Source: Trichomonas vaginalis G3 (taxonomy: Eukaryota; Parabasalia; Trichomonadida; Trichomonadidae). Taken from it: DNA of 64,000 bases. The DNA is taken from the NCBI RefSeq assembly GCF_026262505.1, contig NC_067207.1:24396082-24460081 (forward strand), in the 5' to 3' direction. A model generated the notes under the pieces. That model ran no database searches, had not been told where the DNA came from, and was given only the letters and a program-made list of their open reading frames with translations. Made by a program: the position numbers and the translations under genes. Below are positions 47,657-58,275 of this stretch, piece after piece. Each line of letters starts with the position of its first letter. The stretch's first letter is position 1.

Positions 47657-48550
47657 ATGTCAACAACAGAGAACACAACAACTGCTATCGTTCATGAAGC
47701 CATAAGTGAAGAATACGAGTGGGTTCAGTTTAACAAACAGTTACGTCTCATTCGTTCGGTCAAAGATGACATGTACCAAATGCAAAGTATTTTGACAGCA
47801 TGTTTTGCACCAGATACTAAGGTTCCTAAAGACTGGTTTAGGAACCAAAGCACTATTGAACTATTAAATGAAGCACAGCGAGACAGACTTTTTTCTGAAA
47901 ATCGTGAAGAACAGCGAGTGGGAGAAAAACCCCAGTCGCCAAAACTCTATGAAAATCGTGAAAAATTGCGAGTGGGAGAAAAACCCCAGTCGCCAAAACT
48001 CTATGAAAATCGTGAAAATTTGCCAAATGGTTTGAGAGGTTGGTATGTACATAGACTTCTTGTAAATGCTGTTGCAATGTGGGCTTCACCTCGTTACGCT
48101 TGGTATATTTACAGACTTCTTGACGAACTTCATAGACAAGAACGTGAAGAGCTAGAGAACAAGCTTGAAGCAAAAGACAAAAACATACAGAAAAGAATAC
48201 CACGTTCGGTACCAAAAGGAAAGGAAAAGAACTATAAGTATATGATTTACACTGAAGAGATGGAAAATGAAGAAGACAGAGATATGGTTATGTTGCATTT
48301 AGTCAGAAGAAACAACAAAAGCTTTTACGACCTTGCTAAGATTTACAAATCTGACAGAAATTGGTTCTATCGCGAAAACTTACCGATTTCAATGACACCA
48401 AATGAAGATGTTAAACAGATAGTTCAAGATACGTTACCTCAAACACACTATGATATGAAAGGTTGTACAATACTTACATTCAAAGAAGATTTGCCATTGT
48501 TAAAGGAAAAAATAACAGAGTATTTTGACAACTTCAAAGAGGAAGAGTAA
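47657..48550 (+). CDS. KilA-N-type protein with internal 18-residue repeat
   Basis: 297 residues from ATG 47657. The core contains PKDWFRNQSTIELLNEAQRD and GWYVHRLLVNAVAMWASPRY. The C-terminal part (KYMIYTEEMENEEDRDMVML) resembles the DUF3627-like tails attached to viral KilA-N proteins. Between the two halves an 18-residue, 54-bp unit (ENREKLRVGEKPQSPKLY) is repeated about two and a half times. Confidence 0.75.
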   Translation: MSTTENTTTAIVHEAISEEYEWVQFNKQLRLIRSVKDDMYQMQSILTACFAPDTKVPKDWFRNQSTIELLNEAQRDRLFSENREEQRVGEKPQSPKLYENREKLRVGEKPQSPKLYENRENLPNGLRGWYVHRLLVNAVAMWASPRYAWYIYRLLDELHRQEREELENKLEAKDKNIQKRIPRSVPKGKEKNYKYMIYTEEMENEEDRDMVMLHLVRRNNKSFYDLAKIYKSDRNWFYRENLPISMTPNEDVKQIVQDTLPQTHYDMKGCTILTFKEDLPLLKEKITEYFDNFKEEE

Positions 48551-48566
48551 ATGAACTCTTTATTTT

Positions 48567-49442
48567 TCAAGCTTGACTTTTTACAATTTGAACTTTGTTT
48601 GCGTAGATATGAATTCTGAAAGAAGTATGAGGGTCTTGTATGACTTTGTACTTCTCCCATAGTTCATGTCTGTCAAACTTACCTGCCATGGACTCTTTCA
48701 TAAGTTCCATGAAATCGTCTTCGGACAATCCAGGGAAAAGTATGATATCAGTAAGTATTCTTTTAACATCCTTACTTAAACTCTTTGCTGTCTGTACACA
48801 TATTACGACTGAGATGTTAAAGTGTCTGAGCTTCTTAAGAATTCGACACATGTCTTGTTCTCTATTCTTTAACAAAGGATGAGAAGCAAAGTCATCTAAG
48901 ATAAGAAGACATCTGTGAGGGTAAGTCTTCCAATCGTAAGATTGCAATTTCTTCGAAATGTATTCTATCTCTTTCTGTTTGTTTCTGAAGTGTTTCTTCT
49001 CTAATATTCTCTGCATTTCCTCATTTGGGTCTTTAAACTTCGAATTGACATACTCATTTATAGCATTGTACTTCAAAACTCTTCTTTGGTACTTCTTTAT
49101 CCAATCTAACAACTCAGAGTCTTTTATACATACTAACTTAGACTTCTTTATAATATCTTTGAACGAATTTACGGTTTGATCGAATTGACCAGAAGTACTA
49201 CAAATGACAACTAACTCATAGAATGGGTTCTTCTCATCTAGTTCTTGTTGTTGTGCAGCCATTTTAAGATAAGTGAAAGTCTTGCCCGACCCAGGTGGTG
49301 CGATTAGACCTGTTATACCATTCTGAGCAAATAGGAACTTGTCATGTATGGGTTTTATCTGAGCATTTTCTAACTTCCTCTTGTTCTTGTTTAAAACATT
49401 CTCAAATTTCTTGTCAATGTCAGCAAACTTTTTTTCTAACAT
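48567..49442 (-). CDS. Genome-packaging ATPase (A32/FtsK-HerA superfamily)
   Basis: 291 residues. Walker A is at A48-PPGSGKT-55 (GLIAPPGSGKTFTYLKMA), Walker B is CLLILDDFASHPLLKN, and a sensor-like HFNISVVICVQTAKSLSKDV follows. This layout is shared by vaccinia A32 and Polinton ATPases, which pump DNA into the capsid. The gene looks complete. It is divergent to the 49478 gene across 35 bp. Confidence 0.88.
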   Translation of the reverse strand: MLEKKFADIDKKFENVLNKNKRKLENAQIKPIHDKFLFAQNGITGLIAPPGSGKTFTYLKMAAQQQELDEKNPFYELVVICSTSGQFDQTVNSFKDIIKKSKLVCIKDSELLDWIKKYQRRVLKYNAINEYVNSKFKDPNEEMQRILEKKHFRNKQKEIEYISKKLQSYDWKTYPHRCLLILDDFASHPLLKNREQDMCRILKKLRHFNISVVICVQTAKSLSKDVKRILTDIILFPGLSEDDFMELMKESMAGKFDRHELWEKYKVIQDPHTSFRIHIYANKVQIVKSQA

Positions 49443-49477
49443 ATTTTTAGAAAATTAAAATTTTTATCTTTTTGAAA

Positions 49478-49933
49478 ATGTCTAGCGATTTCGCTATCTA
49501 TATTCGAGACAAGCTTTTTGACTCTAAAACTTCTGTCGACCATAAAATCTTACATAGTGTAAACAAGAAAGGTGAATTTGTTCTAAAGTTCTGTTTCTGG
49601 GAATATGACAAGAACCATAAAACCTTAAGCAGAGAAGTCTTAAAATTTGTCAATGACAGACTTGTTGACAGAGATGACACCGATTGGAAAGATGAAGTCC
49701 AACAAAAGTTCTTAGAATGCAAAGAAGACACATGCGCTGTTCTTGAAGATGAAATAGGAAACAGAATAGAAGAGCTATTAAAGGACAAAGAACTTTTACA
49801 TAAATATGGTTGCGCCAAATTTGACATAACTCCACCAGAGAAGAAGAAGAAGAGAGAGAAGAAAGAAAAGAAAGTAGAAGAAGAGAAGAAAGAACCAGAG
49901 CCAGAGCCAGAGAAGGTGAGATATGACATGTAA
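49478..49933 (+). CDS. Polinton hypothetical protein with charged tail
   Basis: 151 residues from ATG 49478 (MSSDFAIYIRDKLFDSKTSV). A structured N-terminal ~110 residues precede a lysine/glutamate/proline tail (KKKKREKKEKKVEEEKKEPE). No recognised family. Confidence 0.55.
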   Translation: MSSDFAIYIRDKLFDSKTSVDHKILHSVNKKGEFVLKFCFWEYDKNHKTLSREVLKFVNDRLVDRDDTDWKDEVQQKFLECKEDTCAVLEDEIGNRIEELLKDKELLHKYGCAKFDITPPEKKKKREKKEKKVEEEKKEPEPEPEKVRYDM

Positions 49934-49949
49934 AAATAAAATTTTATTT

Positions 49950-50369
49950 TTAGAACATTTCTGGGTCAATGTCAATGTTCTCTTCCTCTTTAGGAGCAAA
50001 CACTGGCTTAGACTCTAAAATCTTTTTACCTAATTTACCTTGAACTTCAACTATCTTAGACTCATAATATTCATAGTCGTCTGCTTTCTTTGGTTCATAA
50101 GGTATAACAAGTTTGTATGCTTTGCCTTCTTTAAGGTTTGAGAACCTTCTGTCAAAATTTTCTTTGACTGCTAACAAACCTTCTATGTCTAAGTCTTCAA
50201 ATTTCGCACCATTTTTAGTCACAATAGCAAACTTAACTGGTTCGATGTTCCAAACTTTGTCAAATGTAGACTTTTCAAAATGGTAGAAGTAAACATTCAA
50301 ATAAGCGAATGGGTCTAGTTCTTCTTTGACTTCTGTCATGTACTTATTTACTGAAATATATTTCGTCAT
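49950..50369 (-). CDS. Polinton hypothetical protein
   Basis: 139 residues (MTKYISVNKYMTEVKEELDP). It lies next to the helicase gene on the same strand and has soluble alpha/beta-looking blocks (EPVKFAIVTKNGAKFEDLDI, GKAYKLVIPYEPKKADDYEY). It could be a single-strand-binding or other replication accessory protein, by position only. Confidence 0.5.
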   Translation of the reverse strand: MTKYISVNKYMTEVKEELDPFAYLNVYFYHFEKSTFDKVWNIEPVKFAIVTKNGAKFEDLDIEGLLAVKENFDRRFSNLKEGKAYKLVIPYEPKKADDYEYYESKIVEVQGKLGKKILESKPVFAPKEEENIDIDPEMF

Positions 50370-50404
50370 CTTTTCTATCGGATAAAAAAATATTTTTTTA
50401 AAAT

Positions 50405-51636
50405 TTACTCAGAAAAATTTTTCTTTGTATATACGCCGTTCTGAACATCTAAAAGATTTTTGACATTTGCCAAGAATGTTCGTTTAGATGCTGTCATATA
50501 ACCATACTCTTGACAATATTGTTTATACGAGTCGTACAAAGACCTTTCATCTAAACACTCAAAGTTAGTCTCATCTATAAACAGTTCATATACACTCTTG
50601 TTTGCTTCTAACAATGTTTGTCTTTCTTCGGTATATGGAATTTGTCTTGGATTGAACTTTGAAATATCTAATGTCATAAAATATGAGAACAAGTGGTTGT
50701 AAAAGTTAGGTGTCAAAGTTTCTGCTAAGTCGTCAAAATATTCTGTATCTTGCATATGAGCTTCTGACGTTCTGACAACTACATATCTTCTGTCAGAACT
50801 TTCTAACTTCATCGGAACGGCGTTGTTTGAAACCATGACGAAGTTTGCAACATTTTCACAAACTCTTTGGTCTCTATACTTTCTTTCAACAACTCCAACT
50901 TTGTCTGTTATAAGACTCTTCAAAGCATCTGAGTTTAAAACCTTTGTTGTATCTATACTTTGAAGTTCGTTACATACTATAAGTTTCATATTCTCTATTG
51001 AAGAGTTAAATTTACCGCAGATGTTTTCTAAGTTTGTCATATTAGGGTTCGAATAGCCCTCTAACAGTTTGCACAAAATATCTGTAAAGAAAGTGTTCTT
51101 ACCAGTTCCTTGTTTTCCAATTATGATGAGAGCAGTTTCATTTTAGCACTTGGATGTTGTAAGATGTTTGCAAACCAACATAAGTATACTCATAGACTCT
51201 TTCGTTTCCATTGCATATAATTTCTTTGACATGGTCTAACCAAGCTTCTATAATATTTTCTTTCCATTCTACTTGTTCGTATTTATATCAGTGAAGATAG
51301 AAATAGAAGTTTGGAGAAGGTGTATAGAACTTTATACCACGAACTGAAAAATCTTCTAACTTGACAATAAGATATCCCAAGCATCTAACATCTTCATACC
51401 AACCTGTACGACTTTTATTTTCTTAAGTTTTTGTCTACATTCTTGTTCTGAAACTATTGTCGCTCTTGGTTTGTTAAGACAACATCCCATTCTTTCATGA
51501 CATAACATTCTGGGGCAGAGTCGACATAAATGACTAAACGTTTCAAATTCTCGACTGCTTTGTTATAGTCTCTAAATGGACACATATTTCTGAAGGCTTG
51601 GAAGTCATAAAAATCTGAAACGTCTATTCTGTACAT
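50405..51636 (-). pseudogene. SF3 (D5/primase-helicase type) helicase, broken copy
   Basis: The conserved part includes FNSSIENMKLIVCNELQSID, ALKSLITDKVGVVERKYRDQ, then VANFVMVSNNAVPMKLESSD and RRYVVVRTSE. This is the Walker B / sensor / arginine-finger order of superfamily 3 helicases of poxviruses, virophages and Polinton-like viruses. It is the only replication enzyme recognised in this element. About three or four breaks. Confidence 0.8.
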
Positions 51637-51664
51637 TTTTATAAAAATAAAAAAAAATATTTTT

Positions 51665-52471
51665 TTTATTCTTGACTTTGTTGTTGCATTTGTTCCATTT
51701 GTTGCATTTGTTGTTCTTGAGCTATTTGTTGTTGAAGTTGTTCTTGTAGTACAATACTTTCACCAGTTGTCTTCCAATTCGAAACTTTCTGCCGTCATTG
51801 ACAAATACATAGGACATAAAAGTTTTACAGGAACAAAGTTTGCGTCAACTAATGTCAACGTTATACTTGCCAAAGTGTTTGAGTTCACTAAGGTTGAAAA
51901 TTCTGCATTCGAATGAACAATAGGCAAACCAGCAGAGAAAGTGTTGTTTATACGCATGAGTATCTTTTGGTCATAGTAGTTTCTGTCGATATTCGAATAA
52001 CACTTTGAACCTAAGTTTGAAACAATATATAAAATAGGTGTGCTTAAAGTCAATGGAATAGATAGACCTTGTATGACACCTTTTCCTGTTATAGGAAACT
52101 GTTGGTAGTAAAAACCAGAAATAAGTTTTGTATTATAGCTCATATTGTTTATAGTAAACTCAGTCGGACATCCAAACATAATGAAACCTGCTCTAGTTGC
52201 AGCACATGTTACACCCGTCCTTAAAGTATTAAATAAGTCAACAAAAACCTGTTGGTGGTATATCTGAGTAAGTATCTTCAAAGGAGTATTTTTTACCATT
52301 CACAACAATAAAATCTTCTGGTGTCAAAAGAGCAAAACAGGCTTTAGTCGTCATTGTGTTTAAGGTTAGTTTACAATATCGTCCTTGAGGACTTTGTAAG
52401 TTTGTTGTTATAGAATTATATGACTCAGGGTTTTTAGTCGTAATAGTATAAACCACTATGTCTTCTGCCAT
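51665..52471 (-). pseudogene. Minor capsid (penton-like, single jelly-roll) candidate, broken copy
   Basis: Beta-rich throughout (MAEDIVVYTITTKNPESYNS, GFIMFGCPTEFTINNMSYNT, SIPLTLSTPILYIVSNLGSK, LASITLTLVDANFVPVKLL), followed by a Gln-rich end. Size, composition and placement next to the major capsid gene fit the Polinton penton protein. The call is inference from context. About two breaks. Confidence 0.55.
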
Positions 52472-52475
52472 TTAC

Positions 52476-53057
52476 TTAGCAAATAAATTTTAATGAAATG
52501 TTGTGGTCGTCAAATATTTTTATGACGTCTGGGAAACTATATTTTAAGTTCAACGTTTCACCTCCTTTCATAACGTATATCTTGTCAATGACATTATATG
52601 AAACACCACAGCAACTAACGTCGGGTTCTATTTCTTTGATGTTTATATCGTCTGCCTCTGTCAAAAGTTTCAATAGTTCTTTCAAAATTTCATGAGGTGC
52701 GATGACATATGAGTTCACTTTTACAGGGTTGTGTTCGACCAAGTTTAACATTATACCTAAAGCTTGACAAATCTTCTCCTGAGTTTTAAGTTTGTCTTTC
52801 AGTTGTTTGTAGTCATTTCGAATATCTGCAACAGAACTTAAGTCTCTGCTAACTTCAGGGTATGTTGGTTGTTCTTTTACAGGAACTATTGTTATACCAT
52901 CTTCGTCTTCGTATGGTTTCCCCACTTCAACATCTCTTTCTTTGACATTGACAACAACACTTTGACTGTTTGTTTGAGTTGGTGAATTTAACTTCACATC
53001 TGCCACCGCCATTAAACCTTTTGAAACACTCACGCTTCTATTTTTCGGAAATGACAT
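52476..53057 (-). CDS. Polinton hypothetical virion-associated protein
   Basis: 193 residues from ATG 53057 (MSFPKNRSVSVSKGLMAVAD). It has a disordered V/K/P/E-rich first half, a short coiled coil (DIRNDYKQLKDKLKTQEKIC) and a compact C-terminal part (EIEPDVSCCGVSYNVIDKIY). The frame runs further upstream but without a credible start. It lies between the capsid genes. Confidence 0.55.
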   Translation of the reverse strand: MSFPKNRSVSVSKGLMAVADVKLNSPTQTNSQSVVVNVKERDVEVGKPYEDEDGITIVPVKEQPTYPEVSRDLSSVADIRNDYKQLKDKLKTQEKICQALGIMLNLVEHNPVKVNSYVIAPHEILKELLKLLTEADDINIKEIEPDVSCCGVSYNVIDKIYVMKGGETLNLKYSFPDVIKIFDDHNISLKFIC

Positions 53058-53075
53058 TTTACTTAGAATAAAAAG
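53058..53075. promoter_or_regulatory. 18-bp bidirectional promoter-like spacer
   Basis: TTTACTTAGAATAAAAAG separates divergent starts at 53057 and 53076. It shares TTTTA(C/T)(C/T)TAGAATAAAA with 38251-38268. Confidence 0.5.
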
Positions 53076-53495
53076 ATGGACGTATTTGAGTATCTCTTCG
53101 AATTGAAGCAAAACAAAGTTTATACACACAAACAGTACAAATACATTGACAGAGTAGTTCTTTACACAAACAATGGAAAATGTTATAGAATAGCAGTCTT
53201 TGCTGAACCAAAATATTTTCATAAAGCAAAGAAAGTTGGTATAACCGAGATGGTGAAAGTTCTTGAAGCAGACAAAAATATAACAACAAAACTGACCGAT
53301 ATTTCTAAAGGTAAGTTTATAATACAATTTTATGTCAAAACTGGCGTACTGTCAATATTTGACGGAGAGAAGTCAGTTCAAGAACAACTTACTGACCTGC
53401 TGCCAAAATCTGCTCGATGGAAGCTGTCGTTATACCAATCTGAGGAGCCCCAGCAGGTTTCATCGAACGAATCTTCAAAAGAGCATCTTCCGTGA
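53076..53495 (+). CDS. Small Polinton protein, overlapping the capsid gene tail
   Basis: 139 residues (MDVFEYLFELKQNKVYTHKQ). Its last ~35 codons overlap the 3' end of the capsid gene on the other strand; the first ~100 have a natural composition (YIDRVVLYTNNGKCYRIAVF). The real end may be earlier. Unknown function. Confidence 0.5.
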   Translation: MDVFEYLFELKQNKVYTHKQYKYIDRVVLYTNNGKCYRIAVFAEPKYFHKAKKVGITEMVKVLEADKNITTKLTDISKGKFIIQFYVKTGVLSIFDGEKSVQEQLTDLLPKSARWKLSLYQSEEPQQVSSNESSKEHLP

Positions 53496-54998
53496 AAAGT
53501 GCTATTGGTTTTGTAAACTTCTTTGCTTTCAATTCATTTGGACCGTCTCTGTCACCAGTATATTGTATTTGAACTGTACCAACAGTTGAAATACCACCCA
53601 TAAAGTCTTCTGAGTCAGCAAATGGAATGCCAAGCCAAAAGTTTGAACGGTCTCCATTTGTATATTGAGTGTTTTGAGCTCCTGTATGGGTCCATACTTT
53701 CACATATGGCATAATAGAACTTTGCATTTCAGGGTTAATGGTTGTTGTGAAGTTGTTGTTAAAGTTCATAGCATCTAATGTCAAGTTGTATGACCTCATA
53801 TCCTCAACTGTAGAATATTCTTCTCTTGGATAGTATTTGCCATCTATGTTTATATGGTATTTAATACCAGGGTTGTTAGAAACAAGAATAGTCATTTATA
53901 GTTCGTCTGAACAGTACAAACATAGTATCTGCATGTTTCATTGCAGTTGTCAAAGCAATATCTGTTCTTGCACCTGGGTCAGCACTTTGGTTTCCAACTT
54001 CACCTGCAAAGTCTTTGACAGATATTTGGTGTATAGGGAACATAAGTGGAACTGCAATATATTTGGCAGCTAAAGCATTTGAAATATCTGGGTCCAACAT
54101 ATAGACTGCAAGTCTGCTTTCTATTCTCTTGCATTCAAATTTTTCGCATGTGAACTTAACTGGGTCCCAAGCAGTTCCAGCAGCATTGAAATAATAGTTT
54201 ACTTCAGTGTGAGGTTTGAGAAACCAAAGTCTAAGTCAACTTTGTCTTTGCAAAATTCGGCGAATGACGTTTGATTTGCTCCCTTTACGTCTTAAGAGAG
54301 TGAATGGGTCTTGCGTTGGTGCAATGACTAAGTTATTTTTGCTTGGAGTATAAGTTCATAGAAATTTTTCCTGCCCAGTTTGGCAAGTATCTTAAAAACC
54401 TGAAGATGAGGAAAGATGACAAAGGAACTCTAAGTTTCAGTTTTACTTTGGTTACTGCTGCTGCAGTTTGTCCAGAAAGGTTAACATAAACTCCTGGAAC
54501 GTTAGGGTCAAGTCTTCTTATTTTCTCAATAGTTGCATGCTGGTCTGTTTGTTCTCTCGCTTGTGGTTGTACTGAGTTTCTCAAAGCGAACCATTCATAG
54601 TTTGCCCATGTTACTGTTTGAACTAAGTCAGAGTTAGAATATATCTTATATCCCATGAAAACTTCTGGAGCATATTGGTATCCGACATAGAAAATTCCAT
54701 TGCAACCTTTCTTGTCAGACAACTTGGCAGAAGGTTTTATTTCAATGTCTTGTTCCACGTATAAGAAAGAGTTGTCAATAGAAATTATATGAAACCTGTC
54801 GCAAGCAATATCTACTGTTGTTGAAGAACCTTCTCCAAACTCACCTACGTTTCCATAAGAAACAGCAGTTGTATATTCGTAAGTTCCAGGAACTATTTCT
54901 GACCTTCTAATGGCATTGTCGCATTCGTTATACCATTCGGAAACATTTCCATTCATAGCATCCAAAACTGTTGGCGTTATATTCTGAGCGGCGTACAT
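53389..54998 (-). pseudogene. Major capsid protein (double jelly-roll) candidate, broken copy
   Basis: Reading from 54998 (MYAAQNITPTVLDAMNGNVS), beta-rich blocks follow: DRFHIISIDNSFLYVEQDIE, FYVGYQYAPEVFMGYKIYSN and VTWANYEWFALRNSVQPQAR. Later come MFPIHQISVKDFAGEVGNQS, and near the end MNFNNNFTTTINPEMQSSIM and NFWLGIPFADSEDFMGGIST. Size and layout fit the ~550-residue double-jelly-roll capsid of Polintons, which forms hexon-like trimers. About three or four breaks. Confidence 0.7.
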
Positions 54999-55030
54999 TT
55001 CATATGAGTAAAAATATAGAATAGTTGGAT

Positions 55031-58000
55031 TTATATGTCATAATAGAACCCACGTGGACCAAGCTTTACTTTCTTCCTGACTGAGTTTTTAACTCTTCTT
55101 TTTCCTTCATTGCCCTCTGCTTGAAGTTGTTGCATCTTTGCATTATGTTCATCTAGTATGTTGCAAATTTCCCATGTCCTTTTTGCCTTTTGGCTCTGGT
55201 CGCCCATCTCAGGTAACCTATATCCTAGAAAGAGTTTGTCATAGTCTGTATTTGAGTCTTTGCGTATTGTTTGCATGACTCTTTCCTGAGTTTCTGGTTC
55301 AAGCTCTTCAAACAGTGCCTGTCCATATGGAATAAGCTCGTTTCCAAATATATGTTTTTGTAGCCATTCTGGTTTTCTTTCCATGTTACCAACTATATCT
55401 TTTGTGAATGGGAAAGCTTTTACCCAATCTTTCAGTCTTGCGTCGTTTATTTCTGTAGTTGGTTTTATTTTGTCAAGGAACATGTTTTTCAATACTAACA
55501 TTTCATTTGGTACTGTCCATTTGAGTTTTCTTAAATATTCATCCCTTCTCATTTCATTGTCTGCAAAGTAAGTTTTTATGACATTTTGTAAACTTTCGTT
55601 TGCAAGGTCATGTACAATAGGTTCTCTTCCTTCGCTGTCCATAACTTTCTTTCTAAACTCTTCACCAAATATACCATCTTTATGGTTCTGTGTAGTTCTT
55701 TGAGATAAATGTTCTAGAACGTCAGGTGTTATATTTCCATCAGCCATGTTCATTTCATACTGGTCCAAAATATCTGCATCTTTCATATCTTTCAATGGCA
55801 TTAAAGCCGCGCTGAAAATACCAGCTATATCTGGTTCACCATTGACTTCCATTGCGTCTACAACTTCTTGGAATTGTGGTTGTAAGTTTATGAACCACCT
55901 ATCTGGGTTAGCTTTATGACCCCATCTCATTGTAGTTCCATCGTCTGCAGAAACAAAAGTAGGTTTGTTTCCATCTTGGTTAGGTTCTGAATGAACTTTA
56001 AACAATGTTTCATTTCTATATGTTTTCTTGAAATTTAACCTTTTATCTTCACCGAGTTCATCCGAAGATTGAACGTTAAATGCTCGTAAGTAAAAAGGGT
56101 TGTTGTATTTGTGTACATTTTCTTTCAGTACTTCCATTCTATGCTGAATATTTTCATCTGGTGTTGGAGTCTTTTGTATGTCGGCAAACATTTTTCGATA
56201 TTCTTCTACTATGTCAGCCGAATTTTTTTTAGACTCTTGGAAATATTCCATATTCTCCGCATACTCTTGTTGAGGGTCAAGATTTTTCGGCTGTTCCAAA
56301 TCTTCATCTAGTTCTGTGAAGTTAGTTTCCAAAGGAGGGACTTGTTCGTTTCCTTCAGGCTCTTCTAGCTGTTGTTGCTGAACTATTTCTTCCATGTCTG
56401 GTTGTATCTGAACTTCTTCCTGTGGAGTTTCTTGTACCTCATCTGCTGGCATTTCATATATTCCGAGACCGTTTTCAACAAGTTCCCTTTCTAAGTCATC
56501 CGGACTCATAAACCTTTCTTCTTTCGTTCCGTCTCTATTTTTTACGCGTTTCATGAAGAGAGTTAAATTGTCATTTAGCTCTGACATCAAATATCTCGGA
56601 GTAAATTCGTTCATGTCATTTGGATGATATGCTATTAAATCATATCCCTTAGCGAGCTTGTATTTTCCAGGTTTGAGATTATATCCTTTGGTGCAGAGCC
56701 ATAAAGCTAAATAGGTTCGGGTCAGTATTTCCATCCTTGAACTTTCTAATAGCTTCTTTATATCTGTCACTAAAGTCAATAGTATCTGGGTAACCATAGT
56801 CTTCTTTAAGCATTTTTAAGAATTCTTGGTTTCCTTGTTCTCTACTTCTTTTATGTCCTTGCTCTGGTTGTGGAGGTGGTTGTTGTGCAGGGTTTTGAAC
56901 TGTTGGTTGTTGTGTTGGTTGTTGTGTTGGTTGTTGTGGAGGTGGTTGTGTTGGTTGTTGTGCTGGATTTTGAACTGTTGGTTTTGGTGCATGCCTGTGT
57001 CTGTGTCCATGTGACGATGTAAATGTGTTAGGTAGTCCTGGTGCAGGTGCTTCTCTTGGAGGGTTTGGTGGTATATAAGTTCCACCAGCTGGCACATATG
57101 TTCCATCTGCAGCGTAATGTCCTACCTGACTTTTCGTTCTTAAGAAAGCATTTACTAGGTCTGTTTTGGTCTGTTGTAACTCTTTTTCTTGACTTTCCAC
57201 AACAGTTGCTCTAACGGCGTCATAGGCACTTTGAACTGCCTGTCTCGTTGCTGCATCTGTTATTTTCGTCATATTTTGTGCTACTTCTTTTAACTCTTTG
57301 TCGAAACCTTCAGACTTCAGTTTCTTTCCAGATGAGAAGTCGTTCACTAGTTTCACCTTACTATGAAGAGCTTCGAAGGCGTTCTTAAAGTCAGCATTTG
57401 TTAAAGCTTCATTTGAACTATCTTCATCCGCTTGTATTTTTGTCCTTATTGACCCTATGAGTTGGGCTGCTTTAGCGTTGGCTTGGGCATCTAACCAGTC
57501 ATTGTTAGCTTTTATATATTCTGCGCTTTTCATTGCCTTTTGCATAGCCGCGTCGTTATTTTTACTTTCTTGTGCTAAGTTTTCATACTGTACGGTTTGG
57601 TTTTGCAACTGTAAAAGTTTTTCTGCCTTTACATTTGCTTCAACTTCTTTTTTATACTCATCGCTATCCATATATGTCTTCAGGGCTTTTTGTTTTATCT
57701 CTTCATCTTTCAGTACTTTATATTGAGTAGTATGGTTTTTCAAATTTACAACATCTTGTTCCATTTTTGCTACTTCTGCTGCTTTTTCTGACACTTTTTT
57801 CGCATATTCCTCTGTACTTAGTTCTTTCAGTTGTTCTTCTTTCTTCTTTTTCTCTACGTTTAACTCATTGAGTTTCTTTGTGTGTCTGTCATATTCTAGT
57901 TTCTTTTCGTTTTCGCTTATTTGCTTCTGTATGTCTATGTTTGACTTTTTGACATCTGATATTTGATTTTTGAGTGAACTCAAATTCATTTGACTTTGAG

Positions 58001-58247
58001 GGTTATATGCTGTTCCGTCTGCAGCTCCACCATAGCCTGCCATTTTCGCTAAAAGTGCCGCTCTTAAACCTCCACTCTGTGCACCAACAACTCGGTTTAA
58101 AAGCATAGGATTGCTTGACATTTGTTGCAACATAGTGGGGTCATTCATAATTTGTTGTTGCAACTGTTGTTGTGGTGTTAGTCTTACTATTGGATGTTTC
58201 AATGCTCTCTTCCTCTTACGTATATTCTTACGTAGCTTACGTGGCAT
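55031..58247 (-). pseudogene. Very long Polinton structural-type protein, broken copy
   Basis: From 58247 the gene starts with a strongly basic segment (MPRKLRKNIRKRKRALKHPI), then Q/M-rich sequence, a long coiled coil (KKSNIDIQKQISENEKKLEY through KLNELNVEKKKKEEQLKELS) and a P/Q repeat block (PTQPPPQQPTQQPTQQPT). A glutamate-rich middle and a globular-looking final ~350 residues (MRWGHKANPDRWFINLQPQF) follow. Basic head plus coiled coil suggests an internal core or tegument-like protein. About one or two breaks. No family recognised. Confidence 0.6.
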
Positions 58248-58275
58248 TTTAAGTGAAGTTAAAAAGAGGCTTTTG

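Noticed and set aside
48448-48882. Frames antisense to the packaging ATPase
   Set aside because: Shadows. The ATPase frame has Walker A and B motifs.
56826-57106. Alternative frames in the P/Q-rich part of the long Polinton protein
   Set aside because: They arise from repetitive codons in the P/Q block and have Trp/Leu/Cys or His/Gln repeats with no independent start context.
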